Source: an uncultured Bacteroidales bacterium (GTDB lineage: Bacteria > Bacteroidota > Bacteroidia > Bacteroidales > Lentimicrobiaceae). From it: a stretch of 7,133 bases of DNA. The translations under genes and the position numbers were made by a program. Positions 1 to 6,654 of the stretch are shown here, piece after piece. Under the pieces are notes generated by a model. It was not told the origin of the DNA. It saw nothing but the letters and a program-made list of their open reading frames with translations, and ran no database searches. Location: contig CALMDN010000414.1 of the NCBI GenBank assembly GCA_937864935.1, forward strand, positions 1 to 7,133, written 5' to 3'. Positions within the stretch are counted from its first letter, which is position 1. The number at the start of each line of letters is the position of its first letter.

Positions 1-962
1 CCCTGATATTTCAGAAGGTAAGCCGCTGCCATGCTGAAGTTCCGTGGAATATCCACAGAGATGCTGTCAGCAATGGTGGCAGAAGGCTTTGCCCTGAATT
101 CTCCGGCCCCGAGGTTGTCGATGAGGTTGCTGCTGCCTTCTGCCTGTACCGCTACAATCACAGGCATCCGATCGATCAGTCCCATGGTCATCAGATCTTC
201 AAATCCCTTGTAAACACCGGAGAGGATGACACCATCTCCAACCGGTACGAAAACGCGGTCGGGAAGTCGCTGGTTCATCTGACCGAAGATTTCCGGTGAC
301 ACTGTTTTTTTACCTTCGATGGTAAGGGGATTAAAGGCTGTATTGCGGTTGTACCAGCCAAAACGTTTTGTGGCTTCAATGCTCAGGTCAAAAGCGACAT
401 CGTAATTGCCATCAACCGGAACCAGTATGGCTCCGTACATCAGAATCTGGGTTAGCTTTGCCACGGGAGCGGAAGCAGGGACAAAGATCACGGCTTTCTG
501 TCCCTGGGCGGCACACATGCCGGCAAGTGAGGAGCCGGCATTCCCGGTAGAAGCTGCCACGATGGTTCCAATGCCGTTTTCTCTGGCAAATGCTGATACA
601 ATGGCTGATGCACGGTCTTTAAAAGAGAACGTGGGGTTTTGGGAGTCGTCTTTCAGGTAAAGCAAATGCTCCGGAGATTTCCCGTTGAGCCGGTCAATCC
701 GGTAAAGCGGGGTATTCCCGACTTTCAGGTTGGGCAGGCTGTTCAGGTTACCGATGGGCAAGATATCCAGATAATGGTTCTTTTCAAGGGCTTCAAACGA
801 CTTGCCCCTTATCAGTTCAGGATTGTAAATCACCCGGAGTATGCCCAGTGGAGGCTGATCAGTTCTCTGCAACGCACTGCACTCAGGACAAACATACATA
901 ATGCTGCTTCCGGAGTAAGTTTTTCCGCAATCAATACATTGGTAAGTGAACTTGGTTGACAT
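1..962 (-). CDS. thrC: Threonine-synthase-like PLP enzyme with N-terminal zinc ribbon (partial, C-terminus outside window)
   Basis: This minus-strand frame opens with ATG at 962 and stays open to the left edge, giving 320 complete codons; the C-terminus is missing. It looks like a cytoplasmic fold-type II PLP enzyme of the threonine synthase family, which converts O-phosphohomoserine to threonine. Four cysteines, C9xxC12 and C25PxC28, form a predicted zinc ribbon, as in many threonine synthases of this subgroup. The Schiff-base lysine is K115 in SFKDRAS. The substrate/cofactor asparagine loop is STGNAGSS (138-145). A conserved EGKKT lies at 216-220, and a glycine-rich phosphate loop PVGDGVILSG lies at 240-249, followed by YKGFEDL. 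No Shine-Dalgarno sequence is visible; the start is chosen because the zinc ribbon follows at once. It lies downstream of ygfK and another PLP gene on the same strand, so it may act in that pathway instead of threonine synthesis. Family assignment is firm, exact substrate less so. Confidence 0.85.
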   Translation of the reverse strand, partial: MSTKFTYQCIDCGKTYSGSSIMYVCPECSALQRTDQPPLGILRVIYNPELIRGKSFEALEKNHYLDILPIGNLNSLPNLKVGNTPLYRIDRLNGKSPEHLLYLKDDSQNPTFSFKDRASAIVSAFARENGIGTIVAASTGNAGSSLAGMCAAQGQKAVIFVPASAPVAKLTQILMYGAILVPVDGNYDVAFDLSIEATKRFGWYNRNTAFNPLTIEGKKTVSPEIFGQMNQRLPDRVFVPVGDGVILSGVYKGFEDLMTMGLIDRMPVIVAVQAEGSSNLIDNLGAGEFRAKPSATIADSISVDIPRNFSMAAAYLLKYQ

Positions 963-971
963 AATGAAGTA

Positions 972-1033
972 ATTACGAATGACGAATGACGAATTACGAG
1001 TGACGAATGACGAATTACGAGTGACGAATGACG
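972..1033. repeat. Tandem heptamer array (RTKACGA, eight full copies plus a partial)
   Basis: Eight consecutive 7-bp units fill 972-1027: ATTACGA, ATGACGA, ATGACGA, ATTACGA, GTGACGA, ATGACGA, ATTACGA, GTGACGA. A truncated ninth unit (ATGACG) follows. Within the array there are repeats of a three-unit period (ATTACGA-GTGACGA-ATGACGA). Read on the minus strand the units are TCGTAAT, TCGTCAT and TCGTCAC. The array ends only 9 bp upstream of the thrC-like ATG, so it would lie in that gene's leader if transcribed from upstream. Similar heptamer arrays are familiar to me from intergenic regions of Bacteroidota and related genomes; their function is unknown. Confidence 0.9.
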
Positions 1034-1106
1034 CCCTTCGACAGGCCTGTCTGCATGATGCAATCAGCCTGCCTGAATGAGTCAAGCAGACAGGGCAGGC
1101 TCAGGG
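1034..1106. repeat. Nested palindromic element interrupting the heptamer array
   Basis: A perfect 9-bp inverted repeat is present: CCTGTCTGC at 1046-1054 and GCAGACAGG at 1086-1094. The flanks are CCCTTCGACAGGC on the left and CAGGCTCAGGG on the right. The pentamer CAGGC occurs at both junctions (1042-1046 and 1096-1100). Removing 1047-1096 or an equivalent 54-bp unit leaves CCCTTCGACAGGCTCAGGG, a short repeat that I recall as widespread between genes of environmental bacteria. This is best read as one small mobile or slippage-born hairpin sitting inside another small repeat. An overlapping second pairing, GCCTGCC (1067-1073) with GGCAGGC (1094-1100), gives an alternative fold. No T-tract follows on either strand, so it is not an obvious intrinsic terminator. 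Confidence 0.65.
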
Positions 1107-1111
1107 TAAAA

Positions 1112-1174
1112 ATGACGAATTACGAATGGTGCCTGCCCCGCAGAAGCGCAGCATTGGCGGGTAATGACGAATGA
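1112..1174. repeat. Second heptamer block interrupted by a GC-rich hairpin element
   Basis: The heptamer array resumes after the nested element with ATGACGA (1112-1118) and ATTACGA (1119-1125). A GC-rich insert of about 36 bp follows, with a short stem CCCGC (1137-1141) / GCGGG (1157-1161). The array then resumes with ATGACGA (1164-1170) and a decaying ATGA. The base composition of the insert differs sharply from the A-rich heptamers on both sides, suggesting a separate element. The remaining stretch to 1216 (imperfect AATTGCG direct copies on the minus strand at the end of the upstream gene) shows no gene or RNA that I recognise. Confidence 0.6.
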
Positions 1175-1216
1175 AAAATCACAAATGTTGTAACCTATCC
1201 GCAATTCGCAATTTCT

Positions 1217-2695
1217 TTAAAGGTTCTTCAACACTCCGGCCTCCTCATTAAACTCATTGATCATCTCGTCCCACCTTGCTGCCTGGGTGAACTGATCTTC
1301 CCAGAGGTTGCGGTCGCACCAGAGCTGATTCAGGTCTTCAATTTCTTTGGCCTGTTGTTCAACCCATGTGAAGTATTTCAGGTTGTGAATGGCCTTACGG
1401 TCATAGTATCCCAGTTCTTTCAGGTGGTCGGTGCCCTGGCCGAGGATGCACTTCTCCATGTCTTTCGCTGACTGAAGGGCACTGTAACTGCCTTTCTCAG
1501 TGTTCAGTTCCTCCAGCCTCGACTGATACATTTCTGCAGAGTCAGTGGCGAGGGTAAAAATGATGTCATCACCGGTCATTTCGTAATACTTTGAATCCTT
1601 GATGGCCGACAGCAGATTGGAAACACCTGAAATGCCCAGCAGATGAAGCTGATCCGTCAGGGCATCATCAAGGCCGCAGGATTTCAGGTAAGCATGTCCT
1701 TCCGGTTCGTTAAACAGCCGGAACACCCGCATGCAATCTTCATCATCAATGGCCGTGATCATATCGGTATTCCTGGCATTGTGCACCCAGGGAACATGCT
1801 TGTCGCCGATTCCCTCGATACGATGGCCGCCGAAACCATTGTTGAGGAGGGTAGGGCACTGCAGCGCTTCCGAAGCAACGATTTTCATATGAGGGTATAG
1901 CTTCTTCAGGTAGTCACCAGCCCCTATGGTTCCGGCAGAGCCGGTTGCCGAAATATAAGCAGCCAGGTTGCTTCCGGATGATTTTATGGATTGGAAAACC
2001 TCGTCAATGGCTGGTGCAGTAACATTGTAGTGCCAGGCCGGATTTCCGAATTCGTCAAACTGGTTGAAAATCACGCAATCCGGCCGGTTACGGCGGATGT
2101 CCCAGCATTTGTCGTAAGTCTCCGTTACGTTGGATTCACAGCCGGGTGTTGCAATCACTTCCGCGCCGATATCCCTGAGCCATGAAAAACGCTCTTTGCT
2201 CATCTCTTCAGGGAGAATGGCCACTGCTGTAACACCCATCAGGTAGGAATCAAAGGCTCCGCCCCGGCAATAGTTGCCGGTTGAAGGCCATACTGCTTTG
2301 TGGTAAGAGGGGTCAAACTCCCCGCTGATGATGCGTGGGGCAAGGCATCCATAAGCAGCCCCTACTTTATGGGCACCGGTAGGGAAATACTTGCCGATGA
2401 GCAATACAATTCGCGCTTTAACGCCCGTGAGCTTTTCAGGAAGTTCAAGGTAATTGACTCCCCCAAACTGCCCCCCTTTTTCAATCGGTTCGTTTTTCCA
2501 GGTAATCCGGAACAGGTTGGCCGGGTGCAGGTCCCACAGCCCGATGTGGCGGAGGCTTTCTTTGATTTTTTCAGGAACCAGTTCAGGGTTCCGCATCTGG
2601 GCGAACGTAGGCAGTACAATCCCCTTTTCACGGAATCGTTCAATGGCTTTCCGCCGCGCTTCCGGGTTAACAATGTGGTTGATGGTTGTGATCAT
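1217..2695 (-). CDS. Fold-type II PLP-dependent enzyme (cysteine synthase / TrpB-like superfamily), substrate unknown
   Basis: This is a complete 492-residue cytoplasmic protein from ATG at 2695 to TAA. It belongs to the fold-type II PLP superfamily that includes cysteine synthase, tryptophan synthase beta, threonine synthase and diaminopropionate ammonia-lyase. The predicted PLP lysine is K110 in PTGAHKVGAAYG. The asparagine loop is STGNYCRGGAF (138-148), and the glycine-rich phosphate loop is SATGSAGTIGAG (249-260). A GISGVSN segment lies at 354-360, and TLATDSAEMY (381-390) fits the region near the cofactor ring. About 90 residues beyond the usual fold (roughly 400-492), rich in Trp, Glu and Gln, make it longer than typical cysteine synthases (about 310). 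It starts 35 bp after ygfK stops, on the same strand, so the two are probably co-transcribed. No Shine-Dalgarno is seen. I do not recognise its exact reaction; a lyase acting on a diamino acid or other beta-substituted amino acid is possible but unproven. Confidence 0.85.
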   Translation of the reverse strand: MITTINHIVNPEARRKAIERFREKGIVLPTFAQMRNPELVPEKIKESLRHIGLWDLHPANLFRITWKNEPIEKGGQFGGVNYLELPEKLTGVKARIVLLIGKYFPTGAHKVGAAYGCLAPRIISGEFDPSYHKAVWPSTGNYCRGGAFDSYLMGVTAVAILPEEMSKERFSWLRDIGAEVIATPGCESNVTETYDKCWDIRRNRPDCVIFNQFDEFGNPAWHYNVTAPAIDEVFQSIKSSGSNLAAYISATGSAGTIGAGDYLKKLYPHMKIVASEALQCPTLLNNGFGGHRIEGIGDKHVPWVHNARNTDMITAIDDEDCMRVFRLFNEPEGHAYLKSCGLDDALTDQLHLLGISGVSNLLSAIKDSKYYEMTGDDIIFTLATDSAEMYQSRLEELNTEKGSYSALQSAKDMEKCILGQGTDHLKELGYYDRKAIHNLKYFTWVEQQAKEIEDLNQLWCDRNLWEDQFTQAARWDEMINEFNEEAGVLKNL

Positions 2696-2730
2696 TCGTG
2701 ATAATTTAATGAAAATAGTTATCCTGATTC

Positions 2731-5700
2731 TTATTGTTCATCGAAATGCCGGTGAAGGAGGCTTGTTTCACCCAGGGTGTCGGTGAGGAATTTCATCACC
2801 GCCGCCTCTTTGAGTTGAATTCCTGCACTCCCCGGGCTTTTCAGGCTGACTGACTGAGGCTGAAAATCGCGGTTGAATACCACTTCTGCTTCCTGACAGA
2901 TGTAATGATATCCTGAATCATCTTTCACCAGGCTGCTGACCCTTTCTTCTGAACGATGTCTGAGGGTTGTCTGCCCCTGCCGCTTTTCCAGAATGTAGCT
3001 GTTGTCGGTCTGCAGAAAGCTCCGCTCAGTGAGGCAGAATCTCGGCTTGTCGCGGAAAGGTGCTCCCGATGACGGGCAGAAAGTGGTGCAGTTGCCACAT
3101 TCATTGCAGAAGTCGGCAATGTTAAATACCTGAAGTTTCTGATGAACTGAAAAGGTTCCAGCCCTCATAAACTTCTGCCCGGTTTCACAGGGTTGTAACT
3201 CCCAGACCGGTATATCTTCAGTGTCGCATAGATAATACATATTGGCCCTGTTGGGACAAACCGTTACACAAAGGTTACAAACCTCGTCGCATTGCAGACA
3301 GCGGCTTGCCTCTGCCTGTGCCTGCCGGGGATTCAGCCTGACCTGAAACCCTTCGATGGCCTTATCCATGGGCACCCGTTCTGATTTACGCTGAATCAGC
3401 TCCGGGAGCTTATGATTCCTTTCTTTCGGGGGTTGCTCTGCCGGCAAAGCAAGGCCTGCCTGTTGTATGATCTGTCGTGAGATCCGCCGGGCATCGCCCA
3501 CAGCTTTCACGATGGTTGCTGCGCCGCGCAGGGCGTCCCCTCCGATAAAGACGCCATCCGGCAGGGTTTCGTTTAAGCTGTTTCCCGCTTCCAGGTCGCG
3601 GGCATCGATGAAATCGAGGTCGGTTTCCTGACCAAGTGCCGGAATCAGGGTGTCGGCGGGGAATTCAACCAGGGCTTCATCGGTTCTGACCGGAAACGCT
3701 CGTCCACCCGAGGGTGGTTGCTCCAGTTTCATTTTTGCACAGGAAAGCGATGTTATCCGGCCATTGATTACATTGATTTTCTCAGGGGAAAGCAATTCGC
3801 AAAGCTCAATGTTCTCTGAAAGCAGGGCTTCAATTTCTTCACGGTCGGCTGGCATTTCGGCACGGGTACGCCGGTACAGGACTTTTACAGAGGCATTTTC
3901 CCCGGCCAGTCGTCGGGCGGTGCGTGCTACATCCATGGCTGTATTGCCGCCTCCGATCACGAGAATATGCTGACCCGGATCACCGGCCATCCCTTTTTTC
4001 GCCTCTTTCAGGAAGGTAAAGGCATTCACCACCCCGATGGCTGTTTCTCCTTCCATTGCCAGTGTCTTGAAGCGTTGTGCCCCGGCAGCGATGTAAACAA
4101 AATCGAAATCCCTGCGCAATGCTTCAAAACGCACACGGTCGATCTTTGTATTGAAGTGAATTTTTACACCCAGTTTCAGGATGCGGTCAACATCCTTACC
4201 GAGTAAATCCATTTTCATTCTGAAACCCGGAATGGCTTCATACACCATGCCACCCACAGCTTCCTTCGATTCAAAAATTTCCACAGCGAATCCGGCCTGA
4301 CGCAGGAAATATGCACAAGCGAGCCCCGATGGACCGGCACCGATCACAGCCACCTTCATTCCGTTGTCAGAGGCTACAGTGATATCTGATTCCCGACCGT
4401 TTTCAGCAACAAACAGCTTGATGTCCCTTATTTTCAGCGGTTCATCGTAATTCATCCTGGTGCATTTCGTCTCACAGGGGTGGTCGCAGGCCGAACCAAG
4501 CACATGAGGAAACGGATTTTTTGCCAGAATCACATCCAGCGCTTTCTGCAGGTTACCGGTAGAGGTGTGATAGAGGTAATCCGGAATATCCTGACTGGTG
4601 GAGCATTCATCGACACAGGGCGCATGGATGCAGTCGAACAGACCAAGGGCCCTCGGCGATTTTATACTTTTAACCTGGTAGGGGTCATTTTTATAGGCAG
4701 CATTGTCCACCACTGCATCGGCATAAGCATTCAGGTTTTTCAGTTGGTCCTCACGGGTCTCTGCCGGCAACGACACCATGTTACCGATATATTGCTTCAG
4801 CCTGCCGTAACCTCCTGGTTTCAGCAGATCGGAACATACTGTAACCGGTTTCAGTCCGCACCGGAGAATATCGGCTATATTAAAACAATCTGCTCCGGCA
4901 GAGAAGGAGATGGTGAGTGCACCCTGAAATTCGTTCTGCAGTTTCCTGGCAACGTTGATACTTATAGGATGCAGGGCCCGGCCACTCATGTACATCATGG
5001 GCTCGTGTGAGGGCAGGATGTTTTTGTGGTTCAGGCTTTCCAGGGTATTGGTCAGCTTAACCCCGAATACCAATCCAAGGTTATCCGCGGTCTGCTGCAA
5101 CCGCCGGATGATACCGACGGCGTCGGAGTATTTCAGGTCGTGCTCAAAGGCTAGGTCGGGCACCGTGGTTTTAAACCCGAGGTTATGGTTCAGAATCTCC
5201 CGCAGCGCTGAAGCCCCCAAAAGGGTTGGGTTCAGCTTGATAAATGTGTGAAGCTTCTTTTCGGTGAGCAGGTAATGACCGATTTTCTCAATTTCATCGG
5301 GCGGACAGCCATGCATGGTGCTCAGCGTGATGTTGCCGGAAATGCAGTCGGGAATTTCCAGTTGGGCAATCTCCGGTACCAGGGGCAGCAGCGAAGCAAT
5401 CATTTCCTGTTTGGCCACACTGCAATCTTTCATCTGCGCAAGAAACCACTGCACATTTTCCTTCAGAATGCCCTCATAATTGTAGCCAATGCTCATGTTG
5501 AAAACCATTCCGGCCTCCGGTCGGGCATCCCAACCGAATTTGTGCTGCAAAACATGAATGATGATCCATGCTTTCAGATATTCACCGAACGACTGCCGGA
5601 TTTTCAGTTCCTGCGACCATTCGCAGTTGTAGCCTTCATCCTGCATGTCGATGCAGGGCTTAGAAATCACCAGTTCATCAAGGGTCTGAATGGTTTTGAG

Positions 5701-5955
5701 TTCGATATACCTCGCCCCGCAAAGCCAGGCTGAAATAATGTTTTGAGCCAGCTGCGTATGGGGACCTGCAGCAACACCGATGGGCGTATCGGTTACATGA
5801 CCGAAGATTTCGGTTTTTTCGGATTGATGGTGGCCGGGGTTGTAGAAGAGGTTTTCCGGTATCCCGAATATTTCTTTACGATGAGCGTATTCCGCATCAA
5901 TCATGCTGAACAGTTTTTCAACCGGGATAAGGGAGAACTCTTGTGAATGGGCCAT
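2731..5955 (-). CDS. ygfK: YgfK: putative selenate reductase / purine-cluster Fe-S flavoprotein oxidoreductase
   Basis: This 1074-residue protein matches the layout and recalled sequence of E. coli YgfK (1032 aa). The N-terminal 420 residues resemble a dihydroorotate-dehydrogenase-type flavin barrel (GVAAGPHTQLAQN 60-72; CIDMQDEGYN 101-110; HGCPPDEIEKIG 215-226). A GltD-like region follows, with cluster cysteines C442, C447, C451, C490, C494 and C498. An FAD-binding motif VIGAGPSGLA lies at 537-546, an NAD(P)H-binding motif VIGGGNTAMD at 666-675, and a second FAD motif FIGGD at 803-807. Two ferredoxin-type [4Fe-4S] motifs sit at the C-terminus: C886, C889, C893, C896, C900-P and C950xxC953xxC956xxxC960-P. 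It should pass electrons between NAD(P)H and another centre in the cytoplasm. E. coli ygfK has been linked to selenate reduction and the anaerobic purine cluster; the real substrate is unsettled. It heads the minus-strand operon and is divergent from mocA. All motifs are intact with no frameshift. Confidence 0.95.
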   Translation of the reverse strand: MAHSQEFSLIPVEKLFSMIDAEYAHRKEIFGIPENLFYNPGHHQSEKTEIFGHVTDTPIGVAAGPHTQLAQNIISAWLCGARYIELKTIQTLDELVISKPCIDMQDEGYNCEWSQELKIRQSFGEYLKAWIIIHVLQHKFGWDARPEAGMVFNMSIGYNYEGILKENVQWFLAQMKDCSVAKQEMIASLLPLVPEIAQLEIPDCISGNITLSTMHGCPPDEIEKIGHYLLTEKKLHTFIKLNPTLLGASALREILNHNLGFKTTVPDLAFEHDLKYSDAVGIIRRLQQTADNLGLVFGVKLTNTLESLNHKNILPSHEPMMYMSGRALHPISINVARKLQNEFQGALTISFSAGADCFNIADILRCGLKPVTVCSDLLKPGGYGRLKQYIGNMVSLPAETREDQLKNLNAYADAVVDNAAYKNDPYQVKSIKSPRALGLFDCIHAPCVDECSTSQDIPDYLYHTSTGNLQKALDVILAKNPFPHVLGSACDHPCETKCTRMNYDEPLKIRDIKLFVAENGRESDITVASDNGMKVAVIGAGPSGLACAYFLRQAGFAVEIFESKEAVGGMVYEAIPGFRMKMDLLGKDVDRILKLGVKIHFNTKIDRVRFEALRRDFDFVYIAAGAQRFKTLAMEGETAIGVVNAFTFLKEAKKGMAGDPGQHILVIGGGNTAMDVARTARRLAGENASVKVLYRRTRAEMPADREEIEALLSENIELCELLSPEKINVINGRITSLSCAKMKLEQPPSGGRAFPVRTDEALVEFPADTLIPALGQETDLDFIDARDLEAGNSLNETLPDGVFIGGDALRGAATIVKAVGDARRISRQIIQQAGLALPAEQPPKERNHKLPELIQRKSERVPMDKAIEGFQVRLNPRQAQAEASRCLQCDEVCNLCVTVCPNRANMYYLCDTEDIPVWELQPCETGQKFMRAGTFSVHQKLQVFNIADFCNECGNCTTFCPSSGAPFRDKPRFCLTERSFLQTDNSYILEKRQGQTTLRHRSEERVSSLVKDDSGYHYICQEAEVVFNRDFQPQSVSLKSPGSAGIQLKEAAVMKFLTDTLGETSLLHRHFDEQ

Positions 5956-5974
5956 AAGGGCAGGCTTAATTAAT

Positions 5975-5990
5975 TACTTTTGTAAAAGTA
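5975..5990. promoter_or_regulatory. Palindromic -7 box in the ygfK/mocA divergent promoter region
   Basis: The 63-bp gap between the divergent starts contains TACTTTTGTAAAAGTA, two perfect 7-bp arms (TACTTTT / AAAAGTA) around a 2-bp centre. On the plus strand TACTTTTG matches the Bacteroidota -7 consensus TAnnTTTG exactly, and would start a transcript about 30 nt before the mocA GTG. On the minus strand the symmetric TACTTTTA differs by one base and would start a transcript about 20 nt before the ygfK ATG. No good -33 TTTG stands at the normal distance on the plus strand. No GG-N10-GC sigma-54 pattern is seen in this gap. The palindrome could also be an operator. The promoter reading is an inference. 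Confidence 0.5.
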
Positions 5991-6018
5991 AAAAAATATA
6001 AATCTCACCGCCAGTTTC

Positions 6019-6615
6019 GTGACCACAACCTGTTTAATTCTGGCCGCAGGAGCCTCGGAACGCATGGGAAAACCAAAAGCCCTGCTGCCGTTTGGATCTG
6101 AAGGCACTTCTTTTCTCGGCAGGATTGTCGCAACATATAACCAATCGGGGTTTTCGAGGGTGGTGGTTGTGGTGAACCAGGATCTGTTCAATACGCTGGC
6201 TCTGAATGCATTTCCTTCTTCGCTACAGGTTTCACTCCTTGTCAATCACTCCCCTGAAAAAGGGCGTTTTCATTCGTTCATTACGGGACTGGAAGCTGTT
6301 AAGGGTGACTCGTTCGTTTATTTACAGAATGTAGATAATCCGTTTGTTGACATTCAGACACTCAGGGATATGTTTGAAATCCGCCAGGCGGAAGGTGTGG
6401 TTTATCCTGTGTATGGTGGCAGGAAGGGGCATCCGGTGCTTATAGGACCCGGCATCATCCGCGATGCCCGTAAATACAGGGCTGAGGACGCAAGAATTGA
6501 CAGTTTTCTGAATGCCTATCCATGCCGGACACTGAATACTGAAAATGCCGGAATCCATACCAACATTAACACCAGAGAGGATTATAAAATGGCTTTCGGT
6601 TTCTTTCCGGATTGA
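6019..6615 (+). CDS. mocA: MocA-type molybdenum cofactor cytidylyltransferase
   Basis: This 198-residue cytoplasmic nucleotidyltransferase probably adds CMP from CTP to molybdopterin, giving the MCD cofactor of xanthine-dehydrogenase-family hydroxylases. The N-terminal nucleotide-binding motif is LILAAGASERMGKPK (6-20); LAAG instead of LAGG and KGHPV (136-140) instead of an RGxP motif are features that separate MocA from the GTP-using MobA. The predicted metal-binding aspartate is D106 in NVDNPFV, and a typical C-terminal NINTREDY lies at 182-189. The length is normal for the family (E. coli MocA 192). The start is GTG; an in-frame stop at 5989-5991 rules out a long extension, and family members begin just before the LILAAG motif. 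No Shine-Dalgarno is visible. Its position next to ygfK matches the E. coli arrangement and predicts a molybdenum hydroxylase nearby. A related sugar-1-phosphate type transferase is unlikely. Confidence 0.85.
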   Translation: MTTTCLILAAGASERMGKPKALLPFGSEGTSFLGRIVATYNQSGFSRVVVVVNQDLFNTLALNAFPSSLQVSLLVNHSPEKGRFHSFITGLEAVKGDSFVYLQNVDNPFVDIQTLRDMFEIRQAEGVVYPVYGGRKGHPVLIGPGIIRDARKYRAEDARIDSFLNAYPCRTLNTENAGIHTNINTREDYKMAFGFFPD

Positions 6616-6654
6616 AATGAAAAGCAGATAGCAGCGCGGGCAGGAATGTTGCCA

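Noticed and set aside
830..1063. A 77-codon minus-strand reading frame with repeated HSSLVIR-like residues
   Set aside because: It is produced by translating the heptamer array and then the thrC-like gene out of frame; the repeated residues only reflect the DNA repeat.
1034..1106. Intrinsic terminator between the two PLP genes
   Set aside because: The hairpin is not followed by a T-run on the minus strand, so read-through into the thrC-like gene remains possible.
972..1174. CRISPR array
   Set aside because: The 7-bp units are directly adjacent with no unique spacers of regular length, and no cas gene is present.
1182..1211. Possible minus-strand promoter for the thrC-like gene (ATTG, 19-bp spacer, AACATTTG)
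   Set aside because: The -7 part misses one conserved base, the upstream part overlaps the end of the preceding gene, and such matches are expected by chance in AT-rich sequence.
4480..5733. Plus-strand frames of 176 and 161 codons opposite ygfK
   Set aside because: Both lie entirely antisense to the well-supported ygfK coding frame and show no recognisable domain.
6616..6654. Shared terminator between the convergent mocA and activator genes
   Set aside because: No stable stem with a T-run could be found in the 39-bp gap.
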